A stretch of DNA of 64,000 bases from positions 1 to 64,000 of the forward strand of contig NZ_FOGT01000012.1 in assembly GCF_900111295.1 (NCBI RefSeq), written 5' to 3'. The number at the start of each line of letters is the position of its first letter. The first letter of the stretch is position 1. Of this stretch, positions 26,354 to 35,204 are shown one piece after another. Both the position numbers and the translations under genes were made by a program. The stretch is from Salipaludibacillus aurantiacus (GTDB lineage: Bacteria > Bacillota > Bacilli > Bacillales > Salisediminibacteriaceae). The notes under the pieces are model-generated. The model did no database searches. It was not told where the DNA came from and worked only from the letters and a program-made list of their open reading frames with translations.

Positions 26354-26493
26354 CCTTCTGCCTCCTTTCACCTCACTTAACTGGTATTCTTGCCTGTAAA
26401 GGGGAAAATTATCAAAAATTCTCAATTAAGCTTTTCAGGTGATTCTTTCTCGGGTATGCTGACGTTACAGATAAAATAATTAATCCGGAGGAT

Positions 26494-27156
26494 ATGCAAA
26501 TGACAAAATGGGCTTTTATCTCAGACTTTGACGGCACGATATCTAAAAAAGACTTTTACTGGATTATTATTGAGAAGTATTATCCGGAAGGGAAGGATCT
26601 TTTCCGGCGCTGGAAAGACGGGGAATTGAAAGATATCGAGTTTCTTTCACAAGTATTCTCTTCGATCCATCAGGACGAAGAACAGACGCTCAAAGACATT
26701 CACGATATTCCTATTGACGAACATGCGGTACCTTTCATTAATAAAGTCCAGGAAAACGGTGCGGACTTTTATATTTTAAGCGCCGGGACGGACTTTTATA
26801 TAAATGAGATTCTTTCAAAGTACGGAGTGGCTGACGTCCGCGTCTTTTCGAATAAAGGCTATTTTAAAGAAAAGAATGTGTTTATGGATATTGATCCTGG
26901 AGAGTGGCATTATTCTGAGCGTTACGGTATCGATAAATCACTCGTGCTGAGGCGGATTAAGGAAGACTATGATTTTGTGTTTTACTACGGGGACAGCGAG
27001 CCTGATTCCCACCCCGCTGAATTTGCAGACATCACTTTTGCAAAAGACGTGCTTATAAGGATATTAAGAGAAAAAAATATTCCTTGTATTCCTGTGAGGG
27101 ATTTTAAAGATGTTGAGCGGTATTTGAAGGAAGAGGGCTGGTTAACCGATGGCTAA
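26494..27156 (+). CDS. HAD-IB phosphatase, MtnX-like
   Basis: 220-residue HAD phosphatase. Motif I is SDFDGTIS near residue 11, motif II YILSAGTD, a lysine in DKSLVLRR and the acidic motif YYGDSEPD. The closest named relative is MtnX (methionine salvage), but no mtn gene is near. Instead the gene overlaps a glycerol-1-phosphate dehydrogenase-type gene by 8 bases, so its substrate is more likely a product of that enzyme. ATG 26500 (third codon) is an alternative start; CCGGAGG lies upstream. Confidence 0.8.
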   Translation: MQMTKWAFISDFDGTISKKDFYWIIIEKYYPEGKDLFRRWKDGELKDIEFLSQVFSSIHQDEEQTLKDIHDIPIDEHAVPFINKVQENGADFYILSAGTDFYINEILSKYGVADVRVFSNKGYFKEKNVFMDIDPGEWHYSERYGIDKSLVLRRIKEDYDFVFYYGDSEPDSHPAEFADITFAKDVLIRILREKNIPCIPVRDFKDVERYLKEEGWLTDG

Positions 27157-28207
27157 ACAAGGTATGAGCATACCAATTCCTGATATTTTGGAAATCGATC
27201 ATGGCGCCTTAATGAACCTTGAAACGATTTTATTAAGACATGACTTTCGTAAAGTCGCCATTTTATTTGATGAGTACAGTTCAAAAAACTATGAGCCGTC
27301 AATCATCGGTGCCCTCACGGATATTCATGCCGATACGTTTACGTTTGGTCTGTCGTCTGATATTCATAATCTGGTTACCCGCGCCTTCGAGATGGAAAGA
27401 TACGATGCGGTGCTTGCCATGGGCGGCGGTTCCATCATAGATTTCGGGAAATATATCGCTTTTTCCAGGCGCAGCCCGTTTATCAGCATCCCTCTTTCTC
27501 CCTCTAATGATGGCTTTGCGAGCAGCAACTGCTCGCTCGAAGTAAACGGTAAAAAAACGACCGTTCCGGCCCAGGTGCCATTTGGAATCATTGCGGACTT
27601 AACTATTATAGAAAAGTCTCCGGAACCGTTCATCCTGGCAGGCACGGGGGACTTAATGTCCAACATTACTGCCCTCTATGACTGGGGATTTGAAGAAGCA
27701 CACGGGTACAGTCAGGTCAATGCTTTTTCAGCGATGCTGAGCAAAAAAGCGGTAAACAGCTTTATACGGACTCCGATGACCGATTTAAAGCAGCCGGTCT
27801 TTCTAAAAGAGCTGGTCAGTTCGTTAACGATGGGCGGGGTCTCAACTGTCATCAGCGGGAACAGTGCGCCAATAAGCGGTTCGGAGCATATGATCTCCCA
27901 TGCGCTTGATAAAACATCGCGAGAGCCGCAGATGCACGGTCTGCAGGTCGGCGTATGCACTTATTTAATGGCTCTTGTCCATGAACACCGGGTGGAAAGA
28001 ATGGTTAAAGTATTCAGCCGGACCGGTTTTTTCGACTACGTAAAAGAACTTCCTTTCAGCCGGAAGGAGTTTAAGCGTGCGATTGAAATGGCTCCGTCTA
28101 TCAAACCGAAGCGTTATACTTACCTTCATGAAAAAAAATACCGCGATAAAGCTTGCGACTTACTGGAAACCAATCAGTTGCTGAAAGAAATCATTAAAAA
28201 CCCGTGA
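27149..28207 (+). CDS. Glycerol-1-phosphate dehydrogenase family protein (AraM/EgsA-like)
   Basis: 352-residue NAD(P)-dependent, metal-binding dehydrogenase. Visible: nucleotide loop MGGGSIIDFGKY, the family-typical SPSNDGFASS, and metal ligands in GTGDLMSN, SGSEHMISHALD and MHGLQVG. Known family members reduce dihydroxyacetone phosphate to sn-glycerol 1-phosphate, used for heptaprenylglyceryl lipids in Bacillus and for archaeal membrane lipids; sugar-cyclase relatives exist. It overlaps the HAD phosphatase by 8 bases and ends directly at a terminator. No pcrB gene is adjacent. Confidence 0.82.
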   Translation: MAKQGMSIPIPDILEIDHGALMNLETILLRHDFRKVAILFDEYSSKNYEPSIIGALTDIHADTFTFGLSSDIHNLVTRAFEMERYDAVLAMGGGSIIDFGKYIAFSRRSPFISIPLSPSNDGFASSNCSLEVNGKKTTVPAQVPFGIIADLTIIEKSPEPFILAGTGDLMSNITALYDWGFEEAHGYSQVNAFSAMLSKKAVNSFIRTPMTDLKQPVFLKELVSSLTMGGVSTVISGNSAPISGSEHMISHALDKTSREPQMHGLQVGVCTYLMALVHEHRVERMVKVFSRTGFFDYVKELPFSRKEFKRAIEMAPSIKPKRYTYLHEKKYRDKACDLLETNQLLKEIIKNP

Positions 28208-28224
28208 CTCAAGTCACGGGTTTT
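28196..28224. terminator. Bidirectional terminator between convergent genes
   Basis: AAAAACCCGTGACT and AGTCACGGGTTTT form a near-perfect stem with A and T runs on both sides, so it can end transcripts from either direction. It overlaps the ends of both flanking genes by a few bases. Confidence 0.9.
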
Positions 28225-28951
28225 ATCGCACACTAGCCAAGTGGCTGTATACATCTTTCAGGCATGAGAAACCTTGTTTTTCCACTTTAGGGATACACTG
28301 CGACCAGATTTTTGCAGCCATCACCGCATCATGATAGGCATGGTGACGATTCGTTAAATCGATCCCGTAATGAGTACAGCATTCCTCCAAGGTTGTTAAC
28401 TTTTCCATGGGCTTGATCAATTTAGTTAAAAAAGACGTGTCAAGTATGCGGTGTTCGAAGCGTGTTTTAAATAAGGACCACATCATATGCTGCATAAACT
28501 TTGCTTCATGACCCGCGTGGTGTGCGACTAGCGTATCTTTTCCTGCGAAATGAAAGAAGGCATGGAGCACTTCTTCAGGAGACGGGGCTTTAATTAATTC
28601 TTCGTGTGAAAGATGCGTAATCTTTTGAACCTCATCTGACGGAGGCTGCTCAGTTTTAATGAGCGAATAAAAGGTTTCATGTTCCAGCACGTGAGTTCCT
28701 CTTACCTTTAGTGCCCCTATAGATAAAACGGTATCCCCTTTTTGCGGATAAAACCCGGTAGTTTCTATATCGAAGACAGTGACGGGCAGGTCTGAAAAAG
28801 GGATAGATAGATGGTCTTTTTGTTTGAGAGCTTTTTGCAGCCTCCTAATATAAGCTATTTTGGCCGGATCTCTCTCGCTCAATCCGTCAGTATACCTGTT
28901 TTGTGTCATCATGCCTGACAGCTGTTTTATCCACGATCCCATCGTATTCAT
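28223..28951 (-). CDS. DEDDh 3'-5' exonuclease, DnaQ/epsilon-like
   Basis: 242-residue exonuclease of the DNA polymerase III epsilon family. Exo I is VFDIETTGF, Exo II is in LVAHHAGHEAKFM, Exo III is RHHAYHDAVMAA with the catalytic His. The ~60-residue N-terminal extension is basic. ATG 28951 overlaps the upstream nucleotidyltransferase stop as ATGA, a sign of translational coupling. Its place in an operon with an ammonium transporter is odd for a repair enzyme; an RNA or nucleotide substrate cannot be excluded. Confidence 0.88.
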   Translation of the reverse strand: MNTMGSWIKQLSGMMTQNRYTDGLSERDPAKIAYIRRLQKALKQKDHLSIPFSDLPVTVFDIETTGFYPQKGDTVLSIGALKVRGTHVLEHETFYSLIKTEQPPSDEVQKITHLSHEELIKAPSPEEVLHAFFHFAGKDTLVAHHAGHEAKFMQHMMWSLFKTRFEHRILDTSFLTKLIKPMEKLTTLEECCTHYGIDLTNRHHAYHDAVMAAKIWSQCIPKVEKQGFSCLKDVYSHLASVR

Positions 28952-29940
28952 TTGCGATGCCTTCTTTTTAACGCCGCCGTTACGTCTTTCATAAAAGCAG
29001 TCCCTTCTTTCATCCAGAGCTTGATTTCTCTTTTTTCCTCTTTAGAAAGTTCAGTTTGGTCTATTAAATGGATAAGGCTGTACCCTTTTGAAAGGTCTGC
29101 TTTTCTCATGCGGTAATTAAGCATTTTTTCAACTAATGGCTGCACAGATTTAAACTGCTCTAAATGTGCCGGAAGACACTGCAGGCGTGAAATCGTTGAC
29201 GTTTCCAACCGCTGTTCTGAAAAGGCTAATAACCTGGCTCCGTTTACAAAGGGAAAGAGCACAGTTTCTTTAAAATCCAGCAGCCCTTTCTCTTTTCCCG
29301 CTTGCCTGGGTAAAATGTTACCGAGCATCCCCACTCCTTTTTTTATATACTGCACATTATCCGTTAACCTTGTTATTAGACCAGGATTAGCAGAGAGGCT
29401 CTTAAACAAGTGCTGCTTTAACGTATGAAGCGGCTCCGGATCGCCGAAGAGCACTCTGGCGTCAAAGAAGATAGATACATGTCTTAAACTATCCCAGTCT
29501 TCCTCGTCAAGCCAATCAGAAATCTGCCTTTTCCAACCATCTTCAGAACGATTCCACACCGGATTATCCGACATGACTTTCCCTTCACATTTTTCATAGC
29601 CGCAAAGCGCTAATCCATGGACAATTTCTTCGCCTAATTCTAGAAAATAAGACTGATGGTTTCCAGAACTGCTAAAAACGATCCCGTGGTCCTGGTCGCT
29701 CAAGTATAACTGTTCGCTCCTTCCGCCACTCCCCATGACAAAGAAAGCAAAGTGAGCAGGGGCTTTTCCCCGCTCACTTTCCTGCCGCTTAACCGCAAGC
29801 TTAACGACAGCGCACATGATCTCGTCATGAAACTCGTTTAACAGCTGATGGCTGAAACGGTATTTAAGAATATTTTCGTCTTTCCAACGTTTAATATCTT
29901 TATAGGACATCACCGTATCATCTATAATTGAAATAGCCAT
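28948..29940 (-). CDS. DUF294-type nucleotidyltransferase (GlnD-like catalytic domain)
   Basis: 330-residue protein. FFVMGSGGRSEQLYLSDQDHGIVF is the nucleotidyltransferase G-S...D-x-D motif as found in DUF294 and in the uridylyltransferase GlnD. Downstream is the helical substrate-binding part (LLDFKETVLFPFVNGARLLAF). Unlike many DUF294 proteins it has no CBS or cyclic nucleotide-binding domains. ATG 29940 overlaps the amt stop by one base (TAATG). The gene sits where PII (glnB/glnK) is usually linked to amt, which suggests a role in nitrogen signalling by nucleotidylation; this is inference. Confidence 0.8.
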   Translation of the reverse strand: MAISIIDDTVMSYKDIKRWKDENILKYRFSHQLLNEFHDEIMCAVVKLAVKRQESERGKAPAHFAFFVMGSGGRSEQLYLSDQDHGIVFSSSGNHQSYFLELGEEIVHGLALCGYEKCEGKVMSDNPVWNRSEDGWKRQISDWLDEEDWDSLRHVSIFFDARVLFGDPEPLHTLKQHLFKSLSANPGLITRLTDNVQYIKKGVGMLGNILPRQAGKEKGLLDFKETVLFPFVNGARLLAFSEQRLETSTISRLQCLPAHLEQFKSVQPLVEKMLNYRMRKADLSKGYSLIHLIDQTELSKEEKREIKLWMKEGTAFMKDVTAALKRRHRK

Positions 29941-31217
29941 TACGCACTCGGCTTTTCTTTCTGGTCCTCTATGTTACGAATGTCTTCCGGATAACCGTAA
30001 CTTCCGTGTTCACTCAGATCCAGGCCAATGATTTCTTCTTCTTCAGTGACACGGATGCCGCCCATGACTTTATCCATTACTTTTAAAATGATAAAGGCCG
30101 CCGCAAAAGCGTAAACCCCTGATACAGTGACCCCGATAAATTGAACCCCCAATTGAGTGAAACCTCCGCCGTAAAAGAGTCCGGCTGAGCCTCCATTCAT
30201 CTCTGCCAAAGCAGTTGTAGCAAAAAAGCCGGTTGATAACGTCCCCCAGATACCCGCCACACCATGAACTGATAAAGCAAATATCGGATCATCTATTTTG
30301 GCTCTGTCAAAGAACACCATGCTGAAGTGGACAATAAATCCGGCGATAAGTCCTATAATAACTGCAGCCCACGGTGCAACAAAAGCAGTAGACGCTGTAA
30401 TGGCTACCAGTCCGGCTAATGCCCCGTTTAACATGGTTGGAACATCTGCTTTCCCAGTCACCAGTGACACGATCAGCATAGCAGCAACTGCCCCTGCTGC
30501 AGCTGCAAGCTGGGTTGTTAAGGCCACATAACCGAAGAATGCTCCGTCAACCTCAAGCGTGCTTCCACCGTTAAAACCAAACCAGCCGACCCATAAGATT
30601 AATACGCCTAAAGCAGTGTACACCTGGTTATGCCCGGCTAAATCATTGGAAGAACCGTCTTTATTGTATTTGCCGATACGTGGTTTTAAAATAATGGTCG
30701 CAGCAAGTGCAGCCATCGCACCGGTCAAATGAACGACCGTTGAACCGGCGAAGTCCTGTTTCCCAAGCCCTGCAAGCCATCCGTCTCCCCAAATCCAGTG
30801 AGCGACAACAGGATAAATAAAAGCTGAAAATAAAATGGCAAATATGATATAAGCTGATAATTTCGCTCTTTCGGCAAATCCGCCAAATGCAATCGTTAAA
30901 GCAATAGCAGCAAAGGCAAGCTGGAACATAAAATCAACCGAACCTGCAAGGCCGTCTACTACAGAATTAAAATCGCCGTAAAAGAAATCAGATAAACCTA
31001 TAAATGCATTCCCTTCCCCATATATAAACCCGTAACCTACTGCCCAGAACACAAGCGATGCTATCCCTACTGTAAATATCGTTTTTCCAGCTATGTGTCC
31101 GGCATTCTTCATTCTTGTCGATCCTGCTTCAAGAAGAATGAATCCGCCTTGCATCAGCAAGACTAAAGCGAAACACACAATAATCCACACATTATTCATT
31201 AAAAAAATCTCATCCAT
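29940..31217 (-). CDS. amt: Ammonium transporter
   Basis: 425-residue Amt/Rh channel with about 11 membrane helices. Diagnostic segments: FMQ-like start LLMQGGFILLEAG, DFAGSTVVHLTGAMAAL (the AmtB signature with the first pore His), LLWVGWFGFNGGS and ALSVHGVAGIWGTLSTG with the second pore His. The C-terminal cytosolic tail GLDLSEHGSYGYPE, which contacts PII in other bacteria, is intact. AAGGAGAG lies 12 bases before ATG 31217. Upstream is a promoter with a TnrA/GlnR-like box. Equivalent to B. subtilis nrgA, but nrgB is replaced by a DUF294 gene. Confidence 0.94.
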   Translation of the reverse strand: MDEIFLMNNVWIIVCFALVLLMQGGFILLEAGSTRMKNAGHIAGKTIFTVGIASLVFWAVGYGFIYGEGNAFIGLSDFFYGDFNSVVDGLAGSVDFMFQLAFAAIALTIAFGGFAERAKLSAYIIFAILFSAFIYPVVAHWIWGDGWLAGLGKQDFAGSTVVHLTGAMAALAATIILKPRIGKYNKDGSSNDLAGHNQVYTALGVLILWVGWFGFNGGSTLEVDGAFFGYVALTTQLAAAAGAVAAMLIVSLVTGKADVPTMLNGALAGLVAITASTAFVAPWAAVIIGLIAGFIVHFSMVFFDRAKIDDPIFALSVHGVAGIWGTLSTGFFATTALAEMNGGSAGLFYGGGFTQLGVQFIGVTVSGVYAFAAAFIILKVMDKVMGGIRVTEEEEIIGLDLSEHGSYGYPEDIRNIEDQKEKPSA

Positions 31218-31279
31218 CTTTACTCACTCTCCTTGAAATTATTTAGTGTCAGTTTATTTCCCAACTGATCATAAACCTC

Positions 31280-31330
31280 AGTATACAGACAGAAAATTCT
31301 GAAACAACCAACTTGTCAGATAATATGACG
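31280..31330 (-). promoter_or_regulatory. amt promoter with TnrA/GlnR-like box
   Basis: On the minus strand TTGTTT (31302-31307), 16 bases, TATACT (31280-31285). A 17-bp site at 31314-31330 matches TGTNA-N7-TNACA with one end base changed (CGTCA-N7-TGACA as read on the minus strand). Its centre is 49 bases upstream of the expected transcription start, the spacing known for TnrA activation of nrgAB. Confidence 0.7.
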
Positions 31331-31370
31331 CACTAATTTTTGAAAGCGGTTTCCAAAAAACGTAAAAAAA

Positions 31371-31390
31371 CAGGCGGTTTCTGCCGCCTG
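31371..31390 (-). terminator. Terminator behind the EamA transporter gene
   Basis: CAGGCGG / CCGCCTG stem, 6-base loop, seven T on the minus strand; 4 bases beyond the stop. Confidence 0.85.
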
Positions 31391-31394
31391 CTTA

Positions 31395-32324
31395 CTAGTT
31401 AACTTTTGATTTAAGGTAAGTCTTTCTTTTTCTGTTCAGCCATACCTGCTCAATATAGCCGGTTCCTAACAGAACCCCTGCCACTATAAAAATAAAACCT
31501 GCCAGCTGAGTGACATAAACCGCTTCTCCAAGCAGGAAAAACGAACCGATCAAGGCGAAGAATGGTACAAAGTTATTAAATATAGCCGTCTGTCCGGCTC
31601 CAATATTCTGAATCGCTGCATTAAACAAAATATGCCCCAGCCCTGTTGCAAGAATGGCTGACGATAAGAAGACAATCCAGACCAAATGATCAGAAATCAC
31701 CATATTGTCAGCACTTCCCGGCTCAATTATAAAACTTATAACAATAAGGCTTACAGATCCGATCAGCAGCATCATTCCGGTCATTTGTTTTGATGAAAGC
31801 GTCGCTGTCGCTTTTTTAATGATGATAAATGAAACAGCTTGTGACAGCATTGACAGAAAGACAAACAGATCTCCAGGAGATATTCCGCCCATGCCCTGCC
31901 CCGGGTTAATTACGACAAAAGATACTCCTGTAAAACCGGAAACAATACCGATAAACCTCAGTTTTGTCAATTGATCCCCAAGAAATATGATCGCAAAAAC
32001 AGCTGTAGTTAATGGAATAAGACCAAGGATAAGTGAAGCGTTTGAGGCTGTGGTGTCAACTAAGCCTACAGCGAGTAATGAGTGGTGGCCAATCTGGCCG
32101 AAAAGTGCTGCTAAAGAGGTTAGCCCCCACTCTTTTTTTGTTAATTTCCTCAAATCTTTTAAAAAATATAAAACGGCCAGCGCGCAAATACCGGCTATAC
32201 CGATTCTTGTCCCCTGCATCATAATGGGCGGAAGATGTTCGACTAAAAATTTGACAGCAACGACATTCAATCCCCATATGACCATTACCATCATCAGCAG
32301 TAAATATGTAGTGATACGATTCAA
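31395..32324 (-). CDS. EamA/DMT family transporter
   Basis: 309-residue drug/metabolite transporter with ten predicted membrane helices in two EamA repeats. The N-terminal repeat has VIWGLNVVAVKFLVEHLPP and SLILGLIPLTTAVFAIIFLGD; the second repeat ends AIFNNFVPFFALIGSFFLLGE and VTQLAGFIFIVAGV. The C-terminus is basic, consistent with a cytoplasmic end. Substrate unknown; relatives export amino acids or metabolites. TTG 32324 follows AAGGGA. Transcribed away from the acyltransferase at 32522. Confidence 0.87.
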   Translation of the reverse strand: MNRITTYLLLMMVMVIWGLNVVAVKFLVEHLPPIMMQGTRIGIAGICALAVLYFLKDLRKLTKKEWGLTSLAALFGQIGHHSLLAVGLVDTTASNASLILGLIPLTTAVFAIIFLGDQLTKLRFIGIVSGFTGVSFVVINPGQGMGGISPGDLFVFLSMLSQAVSFIIIKKATATLSSKQMTGMMLLIGSVSLIVISFIIEPGSADNMVISDHLVWIVFLSSAILATGLGHILFNAAIQNIGAGQTAIFNNFVPFFALIGSFFLLGEAVYVTQLAGFIFIVAGVLLGTGYIEQVWLNRKRKTYLKSKVN

Positions 32325-32521
32325 ATGTGTCCCTTCTCTCGTTAAATTGTCTATGAATTAAATCAATGAGATGATCGTATCACACTTTTACAAAGTGTTG
32401 TTAGTTTTAACTGTCGATTTTAGTTAATGATCATGATAAAATTTTTATCTGAATCATATCCATGTGTTAAATGGTACCGGCATCTAAATTATAAATCTCC
32501 TACAGAAACAGGTGGAGTGTA

Positions 32522-33613
32522 ATGATTAAAGAAATTTTCATATTAAGGAGTATAGGCTGCTTAGGAATTGTGCTGTTGCACAGTATCCATATAGCCCTTA
32601 CCACCGTTCCTATAAGAGAAATGGGAGAACTTGCGGCGATTACGTTTGATTCGGTGCAGATGATTTTATATTATGGGACGCCGATGTTTATTTTTATATC
32701 TGAATTTCTCATATCCTATTCCTACAGGAACAGGGAGCTGCCTGATAATTTCCTGAGGAAAAGATTCAAATTTATTATGATCCCTTTTATAATTATGGCT
32801 GTTTTCTACTCCCTTCCTTACATACTGGAAGGGCCGAACAGCTGGTTTATAAAAGTATCTATGAACCTGCTTATAGGCGATTACCACGGTTACTTTATAT
32901 TAATTATTTTTCAGTTTTATATCTTCCACCTGCTGTTCCATTCTTATTTAAAAAAGGCGTCGCCAAAAATTCTGCTTCCGGCTGCCTTTCTCATAAACAT
33001 GGCTTACTTAACGACTTTTAACTTTACGGAACCGCCCGCTGCCCTGCCTTATTCAACTTACATCTGGGAAAGGTTTTACTGGGTCCCTTTATTCGGCTGG
33101 ATTTTTTACTTTATGTTAGGTTATTATTCAGGTTTATATTATGAATCATTTATGAGGGCTTTAAAAAAATACCGTTATATGATCGTAGCCGGCCCCCTAT
33201 TAACAAGTATTTTATTATTATATTTCTATCACTCAGGTTTTCTGACTGTCCACAGCTCAAAAAGGACCGATATTATTATTCATACAGCAGTGTTCAGTCT
33301 GTTTTTATTTTACGTGACGTCCCACTTGAAATACCCGCCGAAAGTACTTGAATTCATCAGCCGATACTCTTTCGGTATTTATCTGCTGCATTATTTTTAC
33401 ATTTTCCTGGCAGATTTTATTTTCAGGCAGTACCCTCTTGATATAGGCGTCACTTATATTCTTTTGCTGTTCATTTTCAGCCTGTTAAGTTCAATAGGCA
33501 CGGTCTTTTTATTAAATAAATGGAAACATGGTTATCTCCTTATAGGGAAAATAGGCGCTCCTTATGTACCTCCCGCTTCTGCCGGGAACGACCATAAAAG
33601 CACCTCATTATAA
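32522..33613 (+). CDS. Membrane acyltransferase, acyltransferase 3 family
   Basis: 363-residue integral membrane protein with about ten helices. The N-terminus has the family pattern LRSIGCLGIVLLHS with the catalytic-type His, then FISEFLISYSYRNRELPDNFLRKRFKFIMIPF and, near the C-terminus, YSFGIYLLHYFYIFL. Members O-acetylate or acylate extracellular polysaccharides and other envelope molecules. GGTGGAG precedes ATG 32522. It is followed by the terminator-like element at 33624. Confidence 0.88.
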   Translation: MIKEIFILRSIGCLGIVLLHSIHIALTTVPIREMGELAAITFDSVQMILYYGTPMFIFISEFLISYSYRNRELPDNFLRKRFKFIMIPFIIMAVFYSLPYILEGPNSWFIKVSMNLLIGDYHGYFILIIFQFYIFHLLFHSYLKKASPKILLPAAFLINMAYLTTFNFTEPPAALPYSTYIWERFYWVPLFGWIFYFMLGYYSGLYYESFMRALKKYRYMIVAGPLLTSILLLYFYHSGFLTVHSSKRTDIIIHTAVFSLFLFYVTSHLKYPPKVLEFISRYSFGIYLLHYFYIFLADFIFRQYPLDIGVTYILLLFIFSLLSSIGTVFLLNKWKHGYLLIGKIGAPYVPPASAGNDHKSTSL

Positions 33614-33623
33614 AGAGCTGAGG

Positions 33624-33702
33624 ACGGGACAAAAGAATAGTAACCATAAAGAAAGCCGAAGAAATATCATTTTACGATATTTCTCCGGCTTTTCGCTTTG
33701 TA
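33624..33702 (+). repeat. Terminator-containing repeat, copy 1
   Basis: Starts with a conserved stretch GGGACAAAAGAATAGTAA, runs through CATAAAGAAAGCCGAA and ends TTTCGCTTTGTAC; the same blocks occur at 37168-37240. Between them lies a hairpin (AGCCG..GAAATATC / GATATTTC..CGGCT, 33654-33692) followed by T, so it serves as terminator of the acyltransferase gene. Confidence 0.8.
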
Positions 33703-33780
33703 CCTGAAAGATAAGTTCATAAATGTACTCGGATGGAAAAGACCTCATGCAGGCGTCCAGTTTGCCCATCATCCCTTTTA

Positions 33781-33926
33781 CTTTTTTGATTAAAGGACAG
33801 AAGGTGGCGACGCCTAAGGGATTAAGCGCTATCTGAAGATCCAATTCAATGAAGCTTCAGGCTTCGTTGAATTTAGCTGAAGACAAGGCTTTGGGCAAGC
33901 GTCCGCCTGGCGGACTCAAATCACTG
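33781..33926 (+). repeat. Dispersed structured intergenic repeat, copy B
   Basis: About 146 bp, same orientation as copy A and opposite to copy C. Contains hairpin AATTCAATGAAGC / GCTTCGTTGAATT and the perfect hairpin GTCCGCC-T-GGCGGAC. The short frames across it are not conserved between copies. Confidence 0.88.
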
Positions 33927-33971
33927 GTTATATGCTTAGTAAGGCATTGACAGCTGGCGAGGGGCCGAAGT

Positions 33972-35042
33972 TTAACTTGACCGTTTAGCATCGATAATCA
34001 GCTGCAGAAGCTGAAGCCTCTGCAAATCATTAACACTGCTGCGCGTAAAGTTAAATGTGAAACGGTTTGAATCAACCCTGTGCACAAAAACTAAATCAAG
34101 CTCAGGTATAACATCGATTGACTGACCATAGCGGCCGACAGCAGAGTACATGCCAAGGTCGCTGAAAGGCGGTTCAGTAGCTACCCACCATAAATAGCCA
34201 TAATCAAATATATTATTTGAAGGGACGCCTGCATGGGCCGAGGTGCTGTTTTTCACCCAGTCTTCAGGAACGATCTGTCTGCCTTCCCATTTCCCTTCCT
34301 GAAGATATAACTGGCCGAACCTGGCAAAATCCCTTGCTGACATTCTGAATAAATATGACGGGTGCCGCGACCGCCGATTTTCGTAAGAATAATGAGTATG
34401 GCTCATCTCAAAGTCTTCCATCCCGATTGGTTCCGCTATTTTTTCTTTAAAATCTTCAAAAAGATCCCGTTCAGTTTGTTCGTTATAGATTGTCCCCAGC
34501 ACATTAAAATCCCAGTTGTTGTAATAATAAAATTCGCCAGGTAAATTAGCTCCCCTGTTCGGCCTGGCTCTTCTCATCCCCCACGACTCCTCCCCGGCAG
34601 GCAGATAAACCCCTGAAGTTGAAGTCATTAAATGAGAGAACTGAGCCTGTTTCTCTATGGCATTTAAAGGAGGATGATCATCAATATTATAATCCTCTAA
34701 CGTATGATTAAGGTGAAAGGTGCCGTTGTTTTCCCGTTCAATTCCTATCAAAGCGCTCAGGAAGCTTTTCCTTACAGAATGAGCGTTTGTGCTTTTGGTG
34801 GTATCCCCCCAGGAAAATAATACTTTTCCCTGGTATATGGCCATGGCGGCTGTAGAGTTGATCGATTCATAATACCTTCTCGCCTGTTCAAGGGCTTCCG
34901 GATTCCATCCTGCTTCTTCTATGTCTTGATGATACTCCCACGTCGTCGTTTTGTCCGATTCTATGGAAAAATATACATATATGAACATCCCAATAAGAAG
35001 GATTATAATTATAATTAAACCTGTAATGACTTTATTAAACAA
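33972..35042 (-). CDS. Serine hydrolase, beta-lactamase class C/PBP4* family
   Basis: 356 residues. The N-terminus is a hydrophobic anchor (VITGLIIIIILLIGMFIYVYF), so the enzyme domain faces outside. Catalytic SxxK is in HSVRKSFLSALIG, the Y-x-N-type motif in EFYYYNNWDFN, and the C-terminal strand is near VGRYGQSIDVIP. The family includes D-aminopeptidases, esterases and 6-aminohexanoate hydrolases; true beta-lactamase activity is not implied. TTG 35042 follows AAGGATG by 7 bases. Confidence 0.85.
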   Translation of the reverse strand: MFNKVITGLIIIIILLIGMFIYVYFSIESDKTTTWEYHQDIEEAGWNPEALEQARRYYESINSTAAMAIYQGKVLFSWGDTTKSTNAHSVRKSFLSALIGIERENNGTFHLNHTLEDYNIDDHPPLNAIEKQAQFSHLMTSTSGVYLPAGEESWGMRRARPNRGANLPGEFYYYNNWDFNVLGTIYNEQTERDLFEDFKEKIAEPIGMEDFEMSHTHYSYENRRSRHPSYLFRMSARDFARFGQLYLQEGKWEGRQIVPEDWVKNSTSAHAGVPSNNIFDYGYLWWVATEPPFSDLGMYSAVGRYGQSIDVIPELDLVFVHRVDSNRFTFNFTRSSVNDLQRLQLLQLIIDAKRSS

Positions 35043-35151
35043 GACGGATCATCCTTTTGTTTTCTTCCGGTCAGCACTAATATAACATGCTTATACCCCC
35101 GATCACCATGTTCTTAACTTCAAGGGGTATGTTATGTTTTTCACAAAAACA

Positions 35152-35180
35152 TTGACTCTCTGCTTAAAAACTGTTAGGAT
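35152..35180 (+). promoter_or_regulatory. Promoter of the glycine riboswitch operon
   Basis: TTGACT (35152-35157), a 17-base spacer and TAGGAT (35175-35180), about 60 bases upstream of the aptamer core. Confidence 0.7.
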
Positions 35181-35204
35181 TTCGTTATTCATAAAACATA
35201 TACC

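Noticed and set aside
33608-33844. 78-codon open frame on the minus strand
   Set aside because: It runs through the terminator-type repeat and into dispersed repeat copy B, has no ribosome binding site, and is not conserved at the other repeat copies.
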